Positions 59,982 through 64,000 of a DNA stretch of 64,000 bases are shown here, piece by piece. The position numbers and the translations under genes were made by a program. Positions within the stretch are counted from its first letter, which is position 1, and every line of letters begins with the position of its first letter. The stretch is from Thalassotalea litorea. Lineage in GTDB: Bacteria; Pseudomonadota; Gammaproteobacteria; Enterobacterales; Alteromonadaceae. The stretch lies in the NCBI RefSeq assembly GCF_005843925.1, contig NZ_VCBC01000004.1, forward strand, positions 62,001 to 126,000, given 5' to 3'. Below the pieces are notes generated by a model. The model made no database searches. It was not told the DNA's origin and was given only the letters and a program-made list of their open reading frames with translations.

Positions 59982-60473
59982 TCAGTCTTTGTTTTGATCC
60001 GATTTATTGGCGTGTTGCGCCAGTCGTCTAATCTTCTCTTGTAAGCCTGCCGGTGCATTGTTTGCCACCATATTTAACTGTTCAGCGGTATGCTTCGACA
60101 TATGCTTAGAGGTTTTTTTGGTTGCTTCTTTGCGTGCTTGCGCTTCATCCGGGCGTTGGTGACCAAACGGATTTATTTTAAGTTCAAGCTTGGTTAGCTG
60201 GCCCTGACTTGCTTGCGATAGTTGTTGGCAAATTCGATTTCGTTCAAATTGTAATCTTTGCCCCCAAACGGCTGATTTGACTTCTAATATCACCGTTTCT
60301 TGTCTACAATTAGCTACTTGCCAAATTTCCTCTGGAATATCCGGACAAATAGCGGCGATAATAGAATTAACTGATTGCAGTGTTTTTGCTTTGGCGCTAA
60401 AGCCAGCAAGACTGCCTGACGATTCGGCGATTAACTTGGCCAAATCCTGAGGTGTTTTTTCAATACGGGACAT
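59982..60473 (-). CDS. dciA: DciA-family protein (DUF721), probable replicative helicase loader
   Basis: A 163-residue protein with an N-terminal DUF721 (KH-like) domain; WGQRLQFERNRICQQL (about 71-86) is the hallmark segment with the conserved tryptophan and glutamate. The C-terminal half is basic and probably disordered. DciA proteins load the helicase DnaB in bacteria without DnaC; whether this host lacks DnaC cannot be seen here. The ATG at 60473 is preferred over a TTG at 60497. It is divergent from the M23 peptidase gene, in the lpxC-dciA-M23-secA order of Pseudomonas and Vibrio. Confidence 0.8.
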   Translation of the reverse strand: MSRIEKTPQDLAKLIAESSGSLAGFSAKAKTLQSVNSIIAAICPDIPEEIWQVANCRQETVILEVKSAVWGQRLQFERNRICQQLSQASQGQLTKLELKINPFGHQRPDEAQARKEATKKTSKHMSKHTAEQLNMVANNAPAGLQEKIRRLAQHANKSDQNKD

Positions 60474-60515
60474 GATTAAACGCTCAATCCAAAGCAAGTA
60501 TGAAGAATAATAATT

Positions 60516-61421
60516 ATGAGTTTAACAGTTTTATACCGTGGAAAGAACGTTCGTTTTTCATTGCGCCTGACTAAGGCCCGTTGGGTTGCGATTTTAGCCA
60601 GCTTTACTTTGTTATCAGGTCTGGTGATACATTGGATCTTAAAGCCAGTAGACGTTCCTGTGCATTTGGCAGCCGCTCTGGTTGATGCACAAAATTCTCC
60701 TCAAAGCGAAATCAATCATGATGCCCTACAGGTAACTGCGTTAACCGCTCGGTTGGCGGAATTACAAAGTCATGTCCTGCGCCTTAATGCATTAGCTAAA
60801 CGCCTGGCGGAAGATGCCAATATCCCGGAAGACGAGTTCAATATGAGCACTGCGCCGTCGTCTGGTGGTCCATTGCAAGCAGAACCTTTTGTCAGTCAAA
60901 ACTCCCTCTCTGAATTAGAATCTGACCTGGGTTCATTGGCGTTAAATGTTGAGCAGCAACAAAATCAATTTAACCTACTTGAATCTCTGGCCCTTGGTCA
61001 CCACATAGAAGATAGCAGCTACTTATCTGGTAGACCCATTTCCAGTGGTTGGCTTTCTTCCTATTATGGGATCCGTAAGGATCCGTTCAATGGTAATCCA
61101 ACGATGCATAAGGGAGTCGACTTTGCTGGTAAGGAAAATGCCGAGGTCATTGCAACGGGTTCCGGGGTAGTGAGTTGGGCGTCAGAACGCTATGGTTATG
61201 GAAATTTAATAGAAATTGATCATGGCACTGGCTTTAAGACCAGATATGGGCATAATAGTGCCCTATTAGTAAAAGTTGGTGATGTGGTAAGTAAAGGGCA
61301 AATCATAGCTCGCATGGGTAGTACAGGTCGCTCAACAGGTCCTCACGTTCATTATGAAATCCTGCGCGGTAATCAGCAGATTAACCCGATTAAATACGTT
61401 TATAGAAAACCTAAAACGTAA
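60516..61421 (+). CDS. M23-family (LytM) metallopeptidase, membrane-anchored
   Basis: A 301-residue protein with one N-terminal transmembrane helix (about 23-43), a coiled-coil region (about 70-92 and 125-155) and a C-terminal peptidase M23 domain (about 185-295). Zinc-ligand motifs are present: MHKGVDFAG (His and Asp, about 196-204) and GPHVHYEI (about 274-281). It is therefore likely active, unlike the degenerate LytM activators EnvC and NlpD. It lies immediately upstream of secA, an arrangement seen in related bacteria, but its division or growth role is not established. Confidence 0.88.
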   Translation: MSLTVLYRGKNVRFSLRLTKARWVAILASFTLLSGLVIHWILKPVDVPVHLAAALVDAQNSPQSEINHDALQVTALTARLAELQSHVLRLNALAKRLAEDANIPEDEFNMSTAPSSGGPLQAEPFVSQNSLSELESDLGSLALNVEQQQNQFNLLESLALGHHIEDSSYLSGRPISSGWLSSYYGIRKDPFNGNPTMHKGVDFAGKENAEVIATGSGVVSWASERYGYGNLIEIDHGTGFKTRYGHNSALLVKVGDVVSKGQIIARMGSTGRSTGPHVHYEILRGNQQINPIKYVYRKPKT

Positions 61422-61507
61422 AGATATCAACAGCATAAACAATAAACTCAAAGAGTTTGTAAATATTGAAGCTGAAACTGAGTTTCAGGGAAATGGTTTA
61501 GATTAAC

Positions 61508-64000
61508 ATGTTTGTAAAAATGATGACGAAGATGTTTGGTAGTCGTAACGATCGATTACTCAAACTTATGCGAAAAGACGTAAAGAAAATTAATGCGCTG
61601 GAAGAAGGGCTGCAAAGCCTGTCTGATGACGAACTAAAAGCAAAAACAGCAGAGCTTAGAGCGCGTATCGAAAACGGCGAAACCATTGCGAGTTTATTAG
61701 CTGAAGCGTTTGCGGTGGTTCGTGAGGCGTCGGTTCGTGTCTTTGGTATGCGCCACTTCGACGTGCAAATGATCGGTGGCACGGTTTTACATCAAGGTAA
61801 AATTGCTGAGATGCGTACCGGTGAAGGTAAAACACTGACCGCGACATTGCCTGCTTATTTAAACGCGTTATCCGGTAAAGGTGTGCATGTCATTACCGTT
61901 AACGACTATCTGGCAAAACGTGATGCCGACTGGTCTCGACCATTATTTGAATTTCTTGGTTTAACGGTTGGGTGTAATATCCCGAATATTTCTCAGGAAG
62001 AGAAACAGGCGGCCTATGCTGCGGATATTACCTACGGTACCAACAATGAATTTGGTTTTGATTACCTGCGCGACAACATGGCTTTTTCGACGGCGCAACG
62101 AGTTCAACGCCCATTGCATTACGCCATTATCGATGAAGTCGATTCAATCTTAATTGATGAAGCCCGAACGCCGCTGGTGATTTCAGGTCAGGCAGAAGAT
62201 AGCTCTGAATTGTATAAGACGATCAACCAGGTCGTACCCTTACTTGAAGTGCAGGATGAAGAAGATCAGGAAGGTGAAGATAGCACCGGCGATTACACCA
62301 TTGATGAAAAAGCCAAACAGGTTTATTTAACCGAACGCGGTCAGGTTCGTGTGGAAGAAATTCTCCAGGAACGCGGGTTGCTACAAGAGTCTGAATCTTT
62401 ATACGCAGCCAGTTCAATTTCATTGTTACACCACGTTATGGCAGCGCTTCGTGCCCATAAACTGTTCCAAAAAGATGTCGATTACATCGTTAAGGAAGAC
62501 GAAATTGTTATCGTCGATGAGCACACTGGTCGGACAATGGAAGGTCGTCGTTGGTCTGAAGGTCTGCATCAGGCAGTAGAAGCCAAAGAAGGTGTTAATA
62601 TCCAGAATGAAAATCAGACTCTGGCATCGATTACCTTCCAAAATTACTTCCGGTTATATGAAAAACTATCGGGGATGACGGGTACTGCGGATACCGAAGC
62701 GTTTGAATTTAACCATATTTATGGTTTGGAAACGGTCGTGATCCCAACCAATCGTCCGATGGTTCGTGACGATATGGCAGATTTGATTTATCTGACCACT
62801 GAAGAAAAAATGGAAGCCATTCTTGCCGACATCAAAGATTGTGTCGAGCGAGGTCAACCGATTCTTGTTGGTACCATCAGCATTGAAACGTCTGAATTTC
62901 TATCAAAATTTCTTCGCAAAGAAAAAATCAAACATAAAGTTTTGAATGCTAAATTCCATGCGGAAGAAGCAGAAATTGTCGCACAAGCCGGTAAAATTGG
63001 TGCGGTCACTATTGCTACCAATATGGCCGGTCGTGGTACCGATATTGTTCTCGGTGGTAACTTATCATCTGAGCTGGCAAAAATTGACGGTGCCGACGAA
63101 GCGCAAATTGCTAAAGTGACAGAGCAATGGCAAGAAGAACACAACAAAGTGTTGGAACTTGGCGGATTACATATTGTTGCAACCGAACGCCATGAATCCC
63201 GTCGTATCGATAACCAGTTACGTGGTCGTTCAGGTCGTCAGGGTGATCCCGGTTCAACACGATTCTATCTTTCGATGGAAGATGGCTTGATGCGAATTTT
63301 TGCATCAGAAAGAATTGCCAACATGATGCGTAAGCTAGGGATGGAACATGGCGAAGCGATAGAACATCCTTGGGTAACTCGCAGTATTGAAAACGCCCAA
63401 CGTAAAGTTGAAGGTCGTAACTTTGATATTCGTAAGCAATTGCTTGAATATGATGATGTTGCCAATGACCAACGTAAAGTCATTTACGAGCAACGTAATG
63501 AATTGCTCGAAGACGGTGATATTGGCGAAACCATTAAAGTGGTTCGTGAAGATGTATTGTCGGGCATGATCTCTCAGCACATTCCACCACAATCGTTGGA
63601 AGAAATGTGGGATGTTCATGGCTTAGAAGAGCAATTACGTGGTGAGTTGACGATCGACTTACCAATCGCGAAATGGCTTGAGGAAGATGACAAGCTGCAC
63701 GAAGAGTCGCTACGCGATAAAATTTTTGACAGTGTTGAACAGGCGTATTTAGCAAAAGAAGAGCAGGTTGGGGCAGATGCATTGCGCCAAATTGAGAAGG
63801 CGATCATGTTGCAAAGCCTGGATTCTCATTGGAAAGAACACCTCGCGGCGATGGATCATTTGCGTCAAGGTATTCATTTGCGCGGCTACGCACAGAAAAA
63901 TCCTAAGCAAGAGTACAAGAAAGAATCTTTCGCCTTGTTCTCAGATATGCTTGAAAACTTGAAGTATGACGTTGTCAGTATTCTTTCGAAAGTTCGTATT
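61508..64000 (+). CDS. secA: Preprotein translocase ATPase SecA (C-terminus cut by window edge)
   Basis: Motor of the Sec translocon. 831 codons are seen before the window ends; E. coli SecA is 901, so the tail with the zinc-binding C-terminus lies outside. Motifs present: [18 protein letters not shown] start, Walker A MRTGEGKT (about 102-109), [15 protein letters not shown] (about 209-223), the preprotein cross-linking region, [15 protein letters not shown], and [17 protein letters not shown]. No SecM gene or arrest peptide is seen upstream; the region before the ATG (61422-61507) holds only a weak GGGA ribosome-binding site. Confidence 0.97.
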   Translation, partial: MFVKMMTKMFGSRNDRLLKLMRKDVKKINALEEGLQSLSDDELKAKTAELRARIENGETIASLLAEAFAVVREASVRVFGMRHFDVQMIGGTVLHQGKIAEMRTGEGKTLTATLPAYLNALSGKGVHVITVNDYLAKRDADWSRPLFEFLGLTVGCNIPNISQEEKQAAYAADITYGTNNEFGFDYLRDNMAFSTAQRVQRPLHYAIIDEVDSILIDEARTPLVISGQAEDSSELYKTINQVVPLLEVQDEEDQEGEDSTGDYTIDEKAKQVYLTERGQVRVEEILQERGLLQESESLYAASSISLLHHVMAALRAHKLFQKDVDYIVKEDEIVIVDEHTGRTMEGRRWSEGLHQAVEAKEGVNIQNENQTLASITFQNYFRLYEKLSGMTGTADTEAFEFNHIYGLETVVIPTNRPMVRDDMADLIYLTTEEKMEAILADIKDCVERGQPILVGTISIETSEFLSKFLRKEKIKHKVLNAKFHAEEAEIVAQAGKIGAVTIATNMAGRGTDIVLGGNLSSELAKIDGADEAQIAKVTEQWQEEHNKVLELGGLHIVATERHESRRIDNQLRGRSGRQGDPGSTRFYLSMEDGLMRIFASERIANMMRKLGMEHGEAIEHPWVTRSIENAQRKVEGRNFDIRKQLLEYDDVANDQRKVIYEQRNELLEDGDIGETIKVVREDVLSGMISQHIPPQSLEEMWDVHGLEEQLRGELTIDLPIAKWLEEDDKLHEESLRDKIFDSVEQAYLAKEEQVGADALRQIEKAIMLQSLDSHWKEHLAAMDHLRQGIHLRGYAQKNPKQEYKKESFALFSDMLENLKYDVVSILSKVRI

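Overview
The window is an ordinary stretch of chromosome from a Gram-negative gammaproteobacterium. It has an LPS outer membrane (kdsC/kdsD, lpxC, mla), meso-diaminopimelate peptidoglycan (MurE with a DNPR motif), an aerobic bc1 respiratory chain (petABC), type A RNase P RNA and SspAB. Gene order and protein sequences resemble marine Alteromonadales (Alteromonadaceae-like); this is inference from memory of the families, not a database result. No rRNA, tRNA, insertion sequence, prophage, CRISPR array or defence system was recognised. Codon use looks uniform by eye.

Layout. 1-2496 (minus): kdsC (cut by the window edge), kdsD and yrbG, the start of the LPS-export cluster. 2776-3537: an OmpK/Tsx-type outer-membrane channel. 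3919-8593 (plus): mlaFEDCB, ibaG and murA. 8710-11893 (minus): the periplasmic proteases degS and degQ, then zapG. 12116-18675 (plus): zapE, rplM-rpsI, petABC, sspAB. 18746-22244 (minus): lpoA-yraN-diaA-dolP. 22629-23928 (plus): rsmI and rnpB. 23989-29112 (minus): a 1707-residue hybrid sensor kinase. 29356-33025 (minus): tkt-pgi. 33474-41415: a xylose module, with xylBA (minus), a sugar porter (plus), a LacI-family regulator (plus) and a second sugar porter (plus). 41903-58820 (plus): the complete division and cell wall (dcw) cluster from mraZ to ftsZ. 59020-61508 onward: lpxC, dciA (minus), an M23 peptidase, and secA, which runs off the window.

How the parts fit. XylA and XylB convert xylose to xylulose 5-phosphate. 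Transketolase and glucose-6-phosphate isomerase, next door, carry the carbon on towards glycolysis. Three near-identical LacI-type operators, matching TGnTAnCGnTAnCA, lie before xylB, before the first sugar porter and before the regulator gene, which makes a compact autoregulated xylose regulon. In several gammaproteobacteria rsmI-rnpB is followed directly by mraZ. Here about 18 kb (kinase, tkt-pgi, xylose module) separates them, so this is the most accessory-looking part of the window.

The hunt found no convincing undescribed system. The best leads are regulatory: the xylose operators, a 12-codon leader ORF before lpxC, a sigma-E-like promoter before degQ, a phased MraZ operator, and several unexplained palindromes before petABC, mla and rsmI.
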